The notes beneath the pieces were generated by a model that did not search any database, had not been told where the DNA came from, and was given only the letters and a program-made list of their open reading frames with translations. Both the position numbers and the translations under genes were made by a program. From Paeniglutamicibacter psychrophenolicus (GTDB lineage Bacteria; Actinomycetota; Actinomycetes; Actinomycetales; Micrococcaceae), in contig NZ_JAUSSH010000001.1 of NCBI RefSeq assembly GCF_030812255.1, forward strand, positions 62,001 through 126,000: a stretch of DNA of 64,000 bases, written 5' to 3'. The number at the start of each line of letters is the position of its first letter. Position 1 is the first letter of the stretch. Shown piece by piece: positions 43,473 through 53,455 of this stretch.

Positions 43473-44471
43473 GTGACCCACGACGTACTCACCATCGGAC
43501 GCATCAGCGTCGACGTCTACCCGAACGACATCGGTGTTCCCCTTGGCGAGGTTAACAGCTTCGGCAAGTATCTTGGTGGTTCGCCAACCAATGTGGCGGT
43601 GGCCGCAGCCCGCCATGGGCGCCGCACCGCGGTCATCACCCGGATCGGCGATGACGAGTTCGGCAGCTACCTGGAACGCGAGCTGGACAAGTTCCAGGTC
43701 GACCGCAAGCATGTCAGCCGCGTCCCCGGGCTCCAGACACCGGTCACCTTTTGCGCAATCATGCCCCCGGAGGACTTCCCGCTGTACTTCTACGGACGCT
43801 TCCCCACCGCACCGGACTGGAAGATCGCCACCGACGAGCTGGACGTCGATGCCATCCGCAGCTCGCGGATCTTCTGGTCCACCGTCACCGGGCTGAGCCA
43901 GGAGCCCAGCGCCAGCGCCCACATCGCTGCGCACGAGATCAGGTCCCGCGACACGCTCGCGGCAAACCAGTTCACCATCCTGGACCTGGACTACCGCCCC
44001 ATGTTCTGGGAATCCGAGGAAGCGGCCCGCGCCCAGGTGGCCAAGGTCCTTCCCCACGTCACCGTCGCCATCGGCAACGACAAGGAATGCGCCGTGGCCG
44101 TCGGGGCGGGAACCCCCGACGAGCAGGCCGACCGGCTGCTGGCCGCCGGCGTGGAAATCGCCGTGGTCAAGCTCGGACCCGAGGGCGTCATGGCCAAGAC
44201 CCGCACCGAACGGGTGGTCTCCGCCCCGGTGCCGGTGCAGACCGTCAACGGGCTCGGTGCCGGGGACTCCTTCGGCGGCGCCTTCTGCCACGGACTGCTC
44301 TCCGGATGGCCGCTTGAGCAAGTCCTGGACTACGCCAATGCCGCCGGTGCCATCGTCGCCTCCCGTCTGGCCTGCTCCGACGACATGCCCACCCCATCCG
44401 AGGTCAACGCGCTGTTGGCCGAACGCGGCCGCACCGTACCGGGCCCAGCAACCATCGAGGTCTCCCCATGA
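43473..44471 (+). CDS. iolC: 5-dehydro-2-deoxygluconokinase
   Basis: A 332-residue PfkB kinase that phosphorylates 2-deoxy-5-keto-D-gluconate in inositol catabolism. N-terminal VLTIGRISVDVYPNDIGVPL and GGSPTNVAVAAARHGRR are typical of IolC. The PfkB signature with the catalytic Asp is VNGLGAGDSFGGAFCHGLL. The start is GTG behind AAAGGA. Its end overlaps the aldolase-like gene by 4 bases. First gene of the core iol operon. Confidence 0.94.
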   Translation: MTHDVLTIGRISVDVYPNDIGVPLGEVNSFGKYLGGSPTNVAVAAARHGRRTAVITRIGDDEFGSYLERELDKFQVDRKHVSRVPGLQTPVTFCAIMPPEDFPLYFYGRFPTAPDWKIATDELDVDAIRSSRIFWSTVTGLSQEPSASAHIAAHEIRSRDTLAANQFTILDLDYRPMFWESEEAARAQVAKVLPHVTVAIGNDKECAVAVGAGTPDEQADRLLAAGVEIAVVKLGPEGVMAKTRTERVVSAPVPVQTVNGLGAGDSFGGAFCHGLLSGWPLEQVLDYANAAGAIVASRLACSDDMPTPSEVNALLAERGRTVPGPATIEVSP

Positions 44472-45391
44472 GCAACGGCCCAGCCATCGACCGCGAGGAC
44501 CCGCGCCGCTACGCGCACCTGACCAGTATCCGCCTGGAGGATCCGGGAGCCGTGGCCCGTGCGGCCGCCACCCGCATCCGCCACGTGGGGGCGCGCACGG
44601 GACGGCAGAACTTCATCATCGCCGCTGACCACCCTGCCCGCGGAGCGCTGTCGGTCGGCGAGAACCAGCTGGCCATGGCCGATCGCCGCGACCTGCTCGA
44701 CCGCCTGCGCATCTCCCTGCAGAACCCCGCCGTCGACGGCGTGCTGGCAAGCCCCGACATCCTCGATGACCTGCTGCTGCTCGGCGCGTTGGACCACAAG
44801 CTGGTCTTCGGGTCGATGAACCGCGGCGGGCTGTCCGGATACGTCAACGAGTTCGACGACCGCTTCACCGGGCACACCGCCCAGGCGCTGGCGGACATCG
44901 GCGCGGACGGCGGGAAGATGCTCACCCGCATCGCCCTGGGCGACCCGGCAACCGCGGTGACCCTCGAGGCCACCGCCCACGCCATCGACGAGCTGGCCGA
45001 ACGCAAGCTCTACGCCATGGTCGAGCCGTTCCTCTCCGAATGGCACAACGGACGGGTCCGCAACGACCTGAGCCCCGACGCCGTCATCAAATCGGTCGGC
45101 ATCGCCTCCGGGCTCGGCGGCACCAGCGCCTACACCTGGATGAAGCTCCCGGTGGTCCCGGAGATGGAACGCGTCATGGCCTCCACCACGCTGCCCACCG
45201 TGCTGCTGGGCGGGGACCCCGACGGCTCGCCCGACGAGGTCTTCGCCACCTGGCAGGCCGCACTGGCGCTGCCCGGGGTCCAGGGCCTGACGGTGGGGCG
45301 CACGCTGCTCTACCCGGCCGACGGAGACGTCGCCGCCGCGGTGGCCACCGCCGCCTCCCTGCTGAACCACAACACCATCCCCGCCGAGTAG
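44468..45391 (+). CDS. Cgl0159-family (beta/alpha)8 protein, probable IolJ-equivalent aldolase
   Basis: A 307-residue barrel protein of the family named for Corynebacterium glutamicum Cgl0159, which sits in its iol operon. Conserved stretches are FIIAADHPARGALSVG, KLVFGSMNRGGLSGYVNE and VLLGGDPDGSPDE. It occupies the place of IolJ and is thought to cleave 2-deoxy-5-keto-gluconate 6-phosphate to dihydroxyacetone phosphate and malonate semialdehyde. This role comes from genomic context, not from a known mechanism. It is coupled to iolC by ATGA. Confidence 0.82.
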   Translation: MSNGPAIDREDPRRYAHLTSIRLEDPGAVARAAATRIRHVGARTGRQNFIIAADHPARGALSVGENQLAMADRRDLLDRLRISLQNPAVDGVLASPDILDDLLLLGALDHKLVFGSMNRGGLSGYVNEFDDRFTGHTAQALADIGADGGKMLTRIALGDPATAVTLEATAHAIDELAERKLYAMVEPFLSEWHNGRVRNDLSPDAVIKSVGIASGLGGTSAYTWMKLPVVPEMERVMASTTLPTVLLGGDPDGSPDEVFATWQAALALPGVQGLTVGRTLLYPADGDVAAAVATAASLLNHNTIPAE

Positions 45392-45406
45392 GAGCACCGC
45401 AAGGCA

Positions 45407-47353
45407 ATGGCTACACGCAGAATGACGGTCGCCCAGGCCGTCGTGGAATTCCTGGGCAGGCAGTACACCGTGGACAACATCGGTTCGGAAACCTACCGCG
45501 AACGCCTGATACCGGGCATGTTCGGGATCTTCGGCCACGGCAACGTGGCGGGCGTCGGCCAGGCCCTGAAGCAGTTCCAGGCCAAGGACCCGGCCCTGAT
45601 GCCCTATTACCAGGGGCGCAACGAGCAGGCCCAGTCGCACCAGGCCGTCGGCTACGCCCGGCACACCCGGCGCCGGGCCACCTACGCGGTGTCCACCTCC
45701 ATCGGCCCGGGATCCTCGAACCTGCTCACCGGCGCCGCCCTGGCCACCGCCAACCGGCTTCCGGTGCTGCTGCTGCCGTCTGACACCTTCGCCACCCGCG
45801 CGGCCGACCCGGTGTTGCAGCAGCTCGAGCACTCCCACGGCTACGACATCACCGTCAACGACGCCTTCCGCCCGCTGTCCAAGTACTTCGACCGGGTCAA
45901 CCGCCCCGAGCAGCTGTTCTCCGCGATGATGAACGGGCTGCGCGTGCTCACCGACCCCGTCGAAACCGGCGCGGTGACCATCTCGCTGCCGCAGGACGTG
46001 CAGGCCGAGGTGTTCGAGGTGCCCGCCGAATTCCTGGCCGAACGCGACTGGAGGATCCGCCGCCCCGAGCCCGAGGCCGAGGACATCGCCCGCGCCGCAG
46101 CGCAGATCAAGGCCGCCAAGTGCCCGCTGATCATCGCCGGCGGCGGGGTGCTGTACTCCTTCGCGCAGGACGCGCTGCTGGAACTGGCGCAGAAAACCGG
46201 CATCCCGGTGGCCTACACGCAGGCCGGGGTCGGCACCATCGCCTGGGACTCGCCGTACTCGCTGGGCGCCATCGGTTCCACCGGCACCACCGCAGCCAAC
46301 GCGCTGGCCGCCGAGGCGGACCTGGTCATCGGCATCGGCACCCGCTACGAGGACTTCACCACCGCCTCACGCACCGCGTTCCAGAACCCGGAACTGCGGT
46401 TCATCAACATCAACGTCGCGCCGCTTGACGCCTACAAGCACGGCACCGCGCTGCCCATCGTCGCCGATGCCCGCAAGGCCCTGGTGGCGCTGAACACCGC
46501 CCTGGGCGGCTACCGGGTCGGGGCAGACCTCGAAGCAGCCATCGCCTCGCAGAAGCAGCGCTGGGACGCAACGGTCGATGCCGCCTTCGCCACCCGGCAC
46601 AACCCGCTTCCGGCGCAGAACGAGATCATCGGCGCGGTGCACGGGGCCATGGACGAACGCGACGTGGTCATCTGCGCCGCCGGATCGCTGCCCGGGGACC
46701 TGCACAAGATGTGGCGGATCAAGGACGCCCACGGCTACCACGTGGAATACGCGTTCTCCTGCATGGGCTACGAGATCGCCGGCGGCCTGGGCGTCAAGCG
46801 CGCGGTCATCGACGAGGCCGCCCGCGGCGCGGCGGCAAACCGCGACGTCGTGGTCATGGTCGGGGACGGGTCCTACCTGATGATGCACACCGAGCTGGTC
46901 ACCGCCGTGGCCGAGGGCATCAAGCTCATCACGGTGCTGATCCAGAACCACGGCTACGCCTCCATCGGCTCGCTCTCCGAATCCCTGGGTTCCCAGCGCT
47001 TCGGCACCCAATACCGCCAGCTGGATGCAGAAACGCATTCCTTCGACGCCGGTGCCAAGCTGCCCATCGACCTGGCCACCAATGCCGAGTCCCTGGGCGT
47101 GAAGGTCATCAGGATCGAACCGGGCACCGACGCCATCGACAAGCTCGCCGCGGCCGTCGCCACGGCCAAGGCGGCACCCGAGGGCAGCGGCCCGATCCTC
47201 ATCCACGTCGAATCCGACCCGCTGCTCGATGCCCCGGACTCCGAGTCCTGGTGGGACGTGCCGGTCTCCGGCGAATCCGACCTCGAATCGACCCGGGCCG
47301 CCTACGCGACCTACACCGGGCACAAGGCGCGCCAGCGCAACTTCCTGGGCTAG
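45407..47353 (+). CDS. iolD: 3D-(3,5/4)-trihydroxycyclohexane-1,2-dione hydrolase
   Basis: A 648-residue thiamine-diphosphate enzyme that opens the diketone ring to 5-deoxyglucuronate. The N-terminal TPP domain carries PGMFGIFGHGNVAGVGQAL, and the pyrimidine-domain Glu region is YQGRNEQAQSHQAVGYAR. The central domain is LIIAGGGVLYSFAQDAL, and the C-terminal TPP/Mg motif is VVMVGDGSYLMMHTEL with a following NHGYASIGSLSES. Full length for IolD. It follows the aldolase gene by 15 bases with AGGAG upstream. Confidence 0.95.
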   Translation: MATRRMTVAQAVVEFLGRQYTVDNIGSETYRERLIPGMFGIFGHGNVAGVGQALKQFQAKDPALMPYYQGRNEQAQSHQAVGYARHTRRRATYAVSTSIGPGSSNLLTGAALATANRLPVLLLPSDTFATRAADPVLQQLEHSHGYDITVNDAFRPLSKYFDRVNRPEQLFSAMMNGLRVLTDPVETGAVTISLPQDVQAEVFEVPAEFLAERDWRIRRPEPEAEDIARAAAQIKAAKCPLIIAGGGVLYSFAQDALLELAQKTGIPVAYTQAGVGTIAWDSPYSLGAIGSTGTTAANALAAEADLVIGIGTRYEDFTTASRTAFQNPELRFININVAPLDAYKHGTALPIVADARKALVALNTALGGYRVGADLEAAIASQKQRWDATVDAAFATRHNPLPAQNEIIGAVHGAMDERDVVICAAGSLPGDLHKMWRIKDAHGYHVEYAFSCMGYEIAGGLGVKRAVIDEAARGAAANRDVVVMVGDGSYLMMHTELVTAVAEGIKLITVLIQNHGYASIGSLSESLGSQRFGTQYRQLDAETHSFDAGAKLPIDLATNAESLGVKVIRIEPGTDAIDKLAAAVATAKAAPEGSGPILIHVESDPLLDAPDSESWWDVPVSGESDLESTRAAYATYTGHKARQRNFLG

Positions 47354-47395
47354 CCCCCCACCCGAACTTCCCCCCACCACAGAAGGAAAGCCGAC

Positions 47396-48916
47396 ATGAG
47401 CACCACCACCCAGGCCACCGCGGTGACCACCATCAACCACTTCATCAACGGGACCGAAACCGCCGGCGAGGGCGGCAACACCCAGCCGGTGTACAACCCC
47501 GCCACCGGCGAGGTCACCGCCAACCTGGCCCTGGCCTCCGCCGCCGACCTGGCCGCAACGGTCGCCGCGGCCCGCACCGCGGCCGATTCCTGGGGGGACA
47601 CCTCCATCGCCAAGCGCACCGCGGTGCTCTTCAAGTTCCGTGAACTGCTGGTGGCCAACACCGACGCGCTGGCCCGCATCGTGACGTCCGAGCACGGCAA
47701 GGTCCTCTCCGACGCGGCGGGCGAGATCGGCCGCGGCATCGAGGTCGTGGAGTACGCCTGCGGCATCTCGCAGTCGCTCAAGGGCGAATTCTCCGACCAG
47801 GTCTCCACCGGCATCGACGTGTTCTCCTTCCGCCAGCCCCTGGGCGTGGTCGCGGGCATCACCCCGTTCAACTTCCCGGTCATGGTGCCGCTGTGGATGG
47901 CCCCGGTCGCCATCGCCGCCGGCAACGCCTTCATCCTCAAGCCCTCCGAGCGCGACCCCTCCGCGGCCGTCTTCATGGCCCGGCTCTTCAAGGAAGCCGG
48001 CTTGCCCGACGGCGTGTTCCAGGTGCTGCACGGCGGAAAGGAAACCGTCGACGGGCTGCTGAACCACCCGGACATCGACGGGATCTCCTTCGTCGGCTCC
48101 ACCCCGATCGCCAAGTACGTCCACGAAACGGCAACCGCCAACGGCAAGCGCGTCCAGGCCCTGGGCGGGGCAAAGAACCACGCGGTCATCATGCCGGACG
48201 CCGACATGGAACTGGCCGCCGACCACCTCACCGCCGCAGCCTTCGGCTCGGCCGGACAGCGCTGCATGGCCATCTCCGTGGCCGTGGCCGTGGGTTCGGC
48301 CGCCGACGTGCTGGTGGACAAGCTGGTGGCCCGCGCCAACGACATCAAGGTCTCCCACGGCCTTGACGCCGAGGCGGACATGGGCCCGGTCATCACCCCG
48401 GCCTCCAAGACCCGCATCGAAAAGATCGTCGGCGAGGCCGCCGAAGCCGGGGCCGCGGTCATCGTCGATGGCCGCGACCTGGTGGTCGCCGACCACGAGA
48501 ACGGCTTCTTCGTCGGCCCGACCATCATCGACAAGGTCAAGCGCGAAATGACCGCCTACACCGAGGAGGTCTTCGGACCCGTCCTGGCAGTCATCCGCGT
48601 AGACACCCTGGCCGAGGCCATCGAGGTCGTCAACGCCAACCCCTACGGCAACGGAACGGCGATCTTTACCTCCAACGGGGCCGACGCCCGCACCTACACC
48701 CGCAAGGTCCACGTCGGCATGGTGGGCGTCAACATCCCGCTGCCGGTGCCGGTGGCCTGGCACTCCTTCGGCGGCTGGAAGAACTCGCTCTTTGGCGAGC
48801 ACCACATCTACGGCCCGGACGGGGTGCGCTTCTACACCCGCGGCAAGGCCGTCACCCAGCGCTGGCCCGAACACAAGGAAGACTCGAACGCCTCCTTCGC
48901 GTTCCCGTCCAACTAG
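47396..48916 (+). CDS. iolA: CoA-acylating (methyl)malonate-semialdehyde dehydrogenase
   Basis: A 506-residue aldehyde dehydrogenase that converts malonate semialdehyde to acetyl-CoA, the last step of the pathway (also called MmsA). The segment GVVAGITPFNFPVMVPLWM is diagnostic, the catalytic Cys290 is in GSAGQRCMAISVAV, and the C-terminus includes GGWKNSLFGEHHIYGPDGV. AGAAGGAAAG precedes the ATG. It lies 42 bases after iolD. An intra-operon hairpin follows it. Confidence 0.95.
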   Translation: MSTTTQATAVTTINHFINGTETAGEGGNTQPVYNPATGEVTANLALASAADLAATVAAARTAADSWGDTSIAKRTAVLFKFRELLVANTDALARIVTSEHGKVLSDAAGEIGRGIEVVEYACGISQSLKGEFSDQVSTGIDVFSFRQPLGVVAGITPFNFPVMVPLWMAPVAIAAGNAFILKPSERDPSAAVFMARLFKEAGLPDGVFQVLHGGKETVDGLLNHPDIDGISFVGSTPIAKYVHETATANGKRVQALGGAKNHAVIMPDADMELAADHLTAAAFGSAGQRCMAISVAVAVGSAADVLVDKLVARANDIKVSHGLDAEADMGPVITPASKTRIEKIVGEAAEAGAAVIVDGRDLVVADHENGFFVGPTIIDKVKREMTAYTEEVFGPVLAVIRVDTLAEAIEVVNANPYGNGTAIFTSNGADARTYTRKVHVGMVGVNIPLPVPVAWHSFGGWKNSLFGEHHIYGPDGVRFYTRGKAVTQRWPEHKEDSNASFAFPSN

Positions 48917-48984
48917 TTCCGCCGCACCAACCTCCCACCGGGGGACCCGACATTGGGGACCAACGCCTTCCGGGGGAAGCACCA

Positions 48985-49020
48985 CGCCGTGCCGCGGGAT
49001 ACTTGTCCCGCGGCACGGCG
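48985..49020 (+). terminator. Intra-operon hairpin between iolA and iolE
   Basis: CGCCGTGCCGCGGGA (48985-48999) pairs perfectly with 49006-49020 around a 6-base loop. There is no T-run, so it may stabilise the upstream message or partially attenuate transcription into iolE rather than end it. Confidence 0.55.
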
Positions 49021-49067
49021 AACCTCACCAATGCCACGCCACGTTGCGCTAGAGAAAGGTCCGCCTG

Positions 49068-50000
49068 ATGCCGGACACACCGAACAAATTGGTCATCGGC
49101 ACCGCGCCGGACTCCTGGGGCGTCTGGTTCCCCAACGACCCGAAGCAGACCCCGTGGGAGCGCTTCCTGGACGAGGTCGCCGAATCCGGCTACAAGACCA
49201 TCGAACTGGGCCCCTACGGCTACCTGCCCACCGACCCGTCCCGGCTGGCCGACGAGTTGGCGGCCCGCGACCTGAACGTCTGCGCCGGCACCGTGTTCAC
49301 CGCCTTCCACCGCGGGCTCGACGGCTCCGCCGATGCCTGGGACGAGGCCTGGGAACCGGCCCGGAAGGTCGCCGAACTGACCGCGGCGATGGGCGGGGAA
49401 CACATCGTGGTCATCCCGGCCATGTGGCGCGACGACGTCACCGGTGCGGCCGTGGAGGACGAGCACCTCACGGACGGGGGCTGGGATGCGCTGTTCAAGG
49501 GCCACGACCGGCTGGGGAAGATCCTGGCCGAGGACTTCGGGCTCAAGCAGCAATTCCACTCCCATGCCGACTCCCATGTATGCGCCCAGGAGGACATCGA
49601 GCGGTTCCTGCAGCACACCGATCCGGCGCTGGCCAACCTCTGCCTGGACACCGGGCACGCCGAATACGGAGGGGCCTCCTCGCTGGAGCTGATCCGCAAG
49701 CACCCCGAGCGTATCGGCTACCTGCACCTGAAGCAGATCGACCCCCAGGTGCTGGCCACGGTGCGTGAGCAGAACCTGACCTGGGCCGCGGCCAACCTGG
49801 CCGGGGTCATGGTTGAGCCGCCGAACGGGCTGCCCGACCTGCGCGCGGTCATCGAGGCCGTCGAGGAACTCAACCGCCCGATCTACGGGATCGTGGAACA
49901 GGACATGTACCCGGTCGCCGATTTCTCGGTGCCGATGCCCATCGCCAAGCGCACCGCCACCCACCTGCTTTCCTGCGGCTCGCGCACCCGCGTCCGCTAA
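49068..50000 (+). CDS. iolE: Inosose dehydratase
   Basis: A 310-residue TIM-barrel enzyme that dehydrates 2-keto-myo-inositol to the trihydroxycyclohexanedione. The opening IGTAPDSWGVWFPNDP is the IolE hallmark. Metal ligands are seen in QQFHSHADSHV (His, His), LCLDTGHAEYGG (Asp, His), LHLKQID and IVEQDMYP (Glu). GAAAGG precedes the ATG. It follows iolA after 151 bases that contain a hairpin. Confidence 0.93.
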   Translation: MPDTPNKLVIGTAPDSWGVWFPNDPKQTPWERFLDEVAESGYKTIELGPYGYLPTDPSRLADELAARDLNVCAGTVFTAFHRGLDGSADAWDEAWEPARKVAELTAAMGGEHIVVIPAMWRDDVTGAAVEDEHLTDGGWDALFKGHDRLGKILAEDFGLKQQFHSHADSHVCAQEDIERFLQHTDPALANLCLDTGHAEYGGASSLELIRKHPERIGYLHLKQIDPQVLATVREQNLTWAAANLAGVMVEPPNGLPDLRAVIEAVEELNRPIYGIVEQDMYPVADFSVPMPIAKRTATHLLSCGSRTRVR

Positions 50001-50055
50001 ACCCCACCCCACCAGGCATCGCGGCCCGCGGGCCGGACAGAAAAGGAACACCAGC

Positions 50056-51069
50056 ATGAGTCCAACATTGCGCGTAGCGGTCATCGGGGCCGGACGCATG
50101 GGAGCCGACCACATCCAGCGCCTGCACCACAGGATTTCCGGGGCCGAGGTCGCCGCCGTCGTGGACATCGACGAGGCCCGGGCCAACGCGGCCATCGCCG
50201 GCATCGAAGGCGCCGTGGCGCTCACCGATGCGCAGGCCGCCCTGGATTCCCCGGACGTGGACGCGCTCCTGATCGCAACCCCCGGCTTCCTGCACCACGA
50301 CATCCTGCTCAAGGCCCTGGAACGCGACATCCCGATCCTGTGCGAAAAGCCGTTGACCCCCGACGCTGCGTCGTCCTGGGAAATCGTGCAGGCCGAGGCC
50401 AAACTCGGCCGCAAGCGCATCCAGGTCGGCTTCATGCGCCGCTACGACGCCGAATACGCGCAGCTGCGCGCACTGGTCGCCGGCGGGGAGTTGGGCGAGC
50501 TGCTGATGCTCCACCACCAGCACCGCAACCCCGACACCCCGGCCGGCTTCACCAACGAGATGCTGATCAACGACTCGGTCGTCCACGAATTCGACGCCAT
50601 CCGCTTCTTCACGAACGAGGAAATCACCTCGGTGCAGGTGCGCCTGGGCAAGGCCACGAAGAACGCGCCGGCGGGCCAGCACGACCCGCAGCACGTGCTG
50701 ATCGAGACCGAATCCGGGGTGCTGGCGGACGTGGAGATCTACGTCAACGCGCTCTTCGGCTACGAGGTCGCCACCCAGGCTTCCTTCGAGACCGGCATCG
50801 TGTCCATCGGCAACGATTCGGGCCCCTACGTACGCACCGCGGGCAAGTGGGGCGGCAACGTCACCCCCGGCTTCGAGGAGCGCTTCGGCGCCGCCTACGA
50901 CACCGAGATCCAGGCCTGGGTCGACGCCGCGGCCAAGGGTGAACTGGGCGGCCCCAGCGCCTGGGACGGGTACGCCACCGCCGCCTGCTGCGAGGCCGGC
51001 GTCGAGGCCCAGCGCACCGGGCAGAAGGTCGCCGTGAAACTCAACGCCAAGCCCTCCCTGTACAGCTAG
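50056..51069 (+). CDS. iolG: Inositol 2-dehydrogenase
   Basis: A 337-residue Gfo/Idh/MocA dehydrogenase that oxidises myo-inositol to 2-keto-myo-inositol with NAD+. Rossmann motif LRVAVIGAGRMGADHIQRL, the catalytic Lys in ILCEKPLTPD, and the substrate-side Asp/His pair in LINDSVVHEFDAIRFF are clear. The ATG at 50056 has AAAAGGAAC upstream and is preferred to the longer frame that runs through iolE. 55 bases separate it from iolE. Confidence 0.93.
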   Translation: MSPTLRVAVIGAGRMGADHIQRLHHRISGAEVAAVVDIDEARANAAIAGIEGAVALTDAQAALDSPDVDALLIATPGFLHHDILLKALERDIPILCEKPLTPDAASSWEIVQAEAKLGRKRIQVGFMRRYDAEYAQLRALVAGGELGELLMLHHQHRNPDTPAGFTNEMLINDSVVHEFDAIRFFTNEEITSVQVRLGKATKNAPAGQHDPQHVLIETESGVLADVEIYVNALFGYEVATQASFETGIVSIGNDSGPYVRTAGKWGGNVTPGFEERFGAAYDTEIQAWVDAAAKGELGGPSAWDGYATAACCEAGVEAQRTGQKVAVKLNAKPSLYS

Positions 51070-51093
51070 CCACCAGACCCCAGGAGCCAGAGA

Positions 51094-51966
51094 ATGAAGA
51101 TCGCCCTTGACCCGACACCGTTCCACCACACGCACTCGCTGCTCGAATTCCCGGCGCTGGCCGCGGAACTCGGCTACAAGTACCTGCAGCTGACCCCGCA
51201 CCAGGACCTGCTGCCCTTCTTCAAGCACCCGAAGGCCGACGATGCACTGGTCGCGGACCTGAAGGCCGCGTGCCGGAAGGCCGGCGTCGAGGTCGCCTCG
51301 GTGCTGCCGGTGCACAAGTGGTCCTCCCCGGACCCGGTGCTGCGCGAGGCCGCGGTGCGCTACTGGAAGCGCGCCATCCAGATCACCGTGGATTTGGGCG
51401 TGAACCAGATGAACACCGAGTTCTCCGGCCGCCCGGAGCAGCCCGAGGAATCCGAGGCCGCGTTCTACCGCTCCATGGAGGAACTGGTCCCGCTCTTCGA
51501 ATCCGAGGGCATCAATGTGGCCTTCGACCCGCACCCGGACGACTTCGTGGAGGAAGGCCTGGCCGGCTGGCGGGTCATCCGCGGGGTGAACTCCCCGAAC
51601 CTGTCCTTCGCCTACGTCGCGGCGCACACCTTCCACATGAAGGACGAGCCGCTGGAGATCATGGCGGCGGTCGGCGAGAGGCTGCGCGTGGTGCACGTGG
51701 CGGACACCATGAACCACCACGCCTCGCACGGGCTGCGCTACATCACCAACCCCCCGGGAAACGCGGTGCGCGTGCACCAGCACCTGAAGATCGGTGACGG
51801 GGATGTGGACTGGGACGAGTTCTTCGGCGGACTGGCCGAGAACGGGTTCACCTCGCGCGAGGAAACCGTCATGGTCTCGTGTGTCTTTGCGGAGAACGAA
51901 AACGCCAAGGAAGTCGCAAGGTACCAGTTGCGCACCATGCAGGACTACGTTTCAAGCACCCTGTAG
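51094..51966 (+). CDS. iolH: IolH-like TIM-barrel isomerase/epimerase
   Basis: A 290-residue AP-endonuclease-2-type barrel, similar in position and size to IolH of other inositol operons, whose exact reaction is not settled. Motifs are KIALDPTPFHHTHSLLEFP, VNQMNTEFSGRPEQPEESE (Glu), NVAFDPHPDDFVEEG (Asp, His), FHMKDEPLEIM and VHVADTMNHHASHG. CAGGAG precedes the ATG, 24 bases after iolG. Confidence 0.85.
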   Translation: MKIALDPTPFHHTHSLLEFPALAAELGYKYLQLTPHQDLLPFFKHPKADDALVADLKAACRKAGVEVASVLPVHKWSSPDPVLREAAVRYWKRAIQITVDLGVNQMNTEFSGRPEQPEESEAAFYRSMEELVPLFESEGINVAFDPHPDDFVEEGLAGWRVIRGVNSPNLSFAYVAAHTFHMKDEPLEIMAAVGERLRVVHVADTMNHHASHGLRYITNPPGNAVRVHQHLKIGDGDVDWDEFFGGLAENGFTSREETVMVSCVFAENENAKEVARYQLRTMQDYVSSTL

Positions 51967-51996
51967 TCGAGGGCGAAGGTGAAAGCGGATTTTCGG

Positions 51997-53418
51997 ATGA
52001 TGACAGAGATGAAAGCCACCGTGACGGCAGGAATTGCTGCCAAGGCGGAGGCCAACCCCAAGAAATTCATGCGCAAGGTCGCATTGTTCTCCACCTTCGG
52101 CGGACTGCTCTTCGGCTACGACACCGGGGTGATCAACGGGGCGTTGCCGTTCATGCAACGCGACCTGGGACTCAGCCCGATGGCCGAGGGGCTGGTCACC
52201 TCCACGCTGCTGCTCGGTGCCGCCTTCGGGGCCCTGTTTGCCGGACGCCTCTCCGACACCTATGGCCGGCGCAAGACCATCATGGGGCTGGCCATCGTCT
52301 TCGCGGTGGCCACGATCGGATGCTCGATCTCCCCGACCGTCGGGCTGCTGGTGCTCTCACGCACCGTGCTGGGACTGGCGGTGGGCGGGGCCTCGGTGAT
52401 CGTCCCGGTGTACCTGGCCGAGATGTCGCCCGCGGCCCAACGCGGGCGCATCGTCACGCAGAACGAGCTGATGATCGTCACCGGCCAGTTCCTGGCCTTC
52501 ACCTTCAACGCGGTGCTGGGGAACATGTTCCCCGAGGCGAACCACATCTGGCGCTACATGCTGGTGATTGCCACGCTGCCGGCGGTGGTGCTGTGGTTCG
52601 GGATGCTGGTGCTGCCCGAATCCCCGCGCTGGCTGGCCTCGGCCGGACGCTACGACGCGGTCCTGGACGTATTGGGCCGCACGCGCCGGGCCGAGGACGT
52701 CACCGGGGAGTTCGAAGAGGTCCGGCAGGCAGCCCGCGACGACTACAAATCCAAGATGGGCGGGTTCAAGGACCTGATGGTCCCTTGGGTGCGGCGGATC
52801 TTCGTGATCGGGTTGGGCATGGCCGTGATCAACCAGATCAGCGGCATCAACGCCATCATGTACTACGGCACCACGATCCTCTCGTCCTCGGGCTTCGGGG
52901 ACCGCGGCGCCTTGATTGCCAATGTGCTCAACGGGGTCACCAGCGTGTTGGCGGTGCTGGCCGGAATCTGGATGATGAGCCGGCTGCCGCGCAAGTTCAT
53001 GCTGGTCATGGGGCTGACCGGCACCGCGATCTCGCTGACGGCCATCGCCCTGGTGTCCCTGCTGGTGGACGAGGGGCTGCTGCGCGGCTTCCTGGTGCTG
53101 CTGTTCATGGTGACCTTCCTGGCCGCCATGCAGTCATGCATCGGCACCGTGACCTGGCTGACGATGTCCGAGATCTTCCCGATGCACGTGCGCGGGGTCG
53201 GCATGGGAATCTGCGTGTTCGTGCTGTGGATCGTGAACTTCCTGGTCGGCTTCCTCTTCCCGCAGCTCGTTGCCGGGATCGGGATAGCACCGACCTTCCT
53301 GATCTTCGTGGCGCTGCAGGTCATCGCCATCGTGTGGGTCAAGCGCTCGGTGCCCGAAACCAGCGGCAAGACGCTGGAGGAACTCGAGCAGCACTTCAAG
53401 GGCGCCGAAGTCTCCTGA
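51997..53418 (+). CDS. iolT: Inositol/sugar MFS symporter
   Basis: A 473-residue twelve-helix sugar porter. Signatures are [20 protein letters not shown] (helix 1), [55 protein letters not shown] (helix 7), EIFPMHVRG and [14 protein letters not shown]. It is the last gene of the iol operon and resembles IolT proton symporters. Start codons at 51979 (GTG), 51997 and 52009 are all possible; 51997 has a purine-rich GCGGA at good spacing. Paralogous to the porter at 38011-39444. Confidence 0.88.
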   Translation: MMTEMKATVTAGIAAKAEANPKKFMRKVALFSTFGGLLFGYDTGVINGALPFMQRDLGLSPMAEGLVTSTLLLGAAFGALFAGRLSDTYGRRKTIMGLAIVFAVATIGCSISPTVGLLVLSRTVLGLAVGGASVIVPVYLAEMSPAAQRGRIVTQNELMIVTGQFLAFTFNAVLGNMFPEANHIWRYMLVIATLPAVVLWFGMLVLPESPRWLASAGRYDAVLDVLGRTRRAEDVTGEFEEVRQAARDDYKSKMGGFKDLMVPWVRRIFVIGLGMAVINQISGINAIMYYGTTILSSSGFGDRGALIANVLNGVTSVLAVLAGIWMMSRLPRKFMLVMGLTGTAISLTAIALVSLLVDEGLLRGFLVLLFMVTFLAAMQSCIGTVTWLTMSEIFPMHVRGVGMGICVFVLWIVNFLVGFLFPQLVAGIGIAPTFLIFVALQVIAIVWVKRSVPETSGKTLEELEQHFKGAEVS

Positions 53419-53455
53419 CCATTCCTGACCACGGCCCCGGGCGGGGAGCGGGGGG

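Noticed and set aside
46367-48985. An 872-codon minus-strand frame opposite iolD and iolA
   Set aside because: It is antisense shadow with low-complexity Gly/Val/Asp/His composition. The plus strand encodes two clear enzymes.
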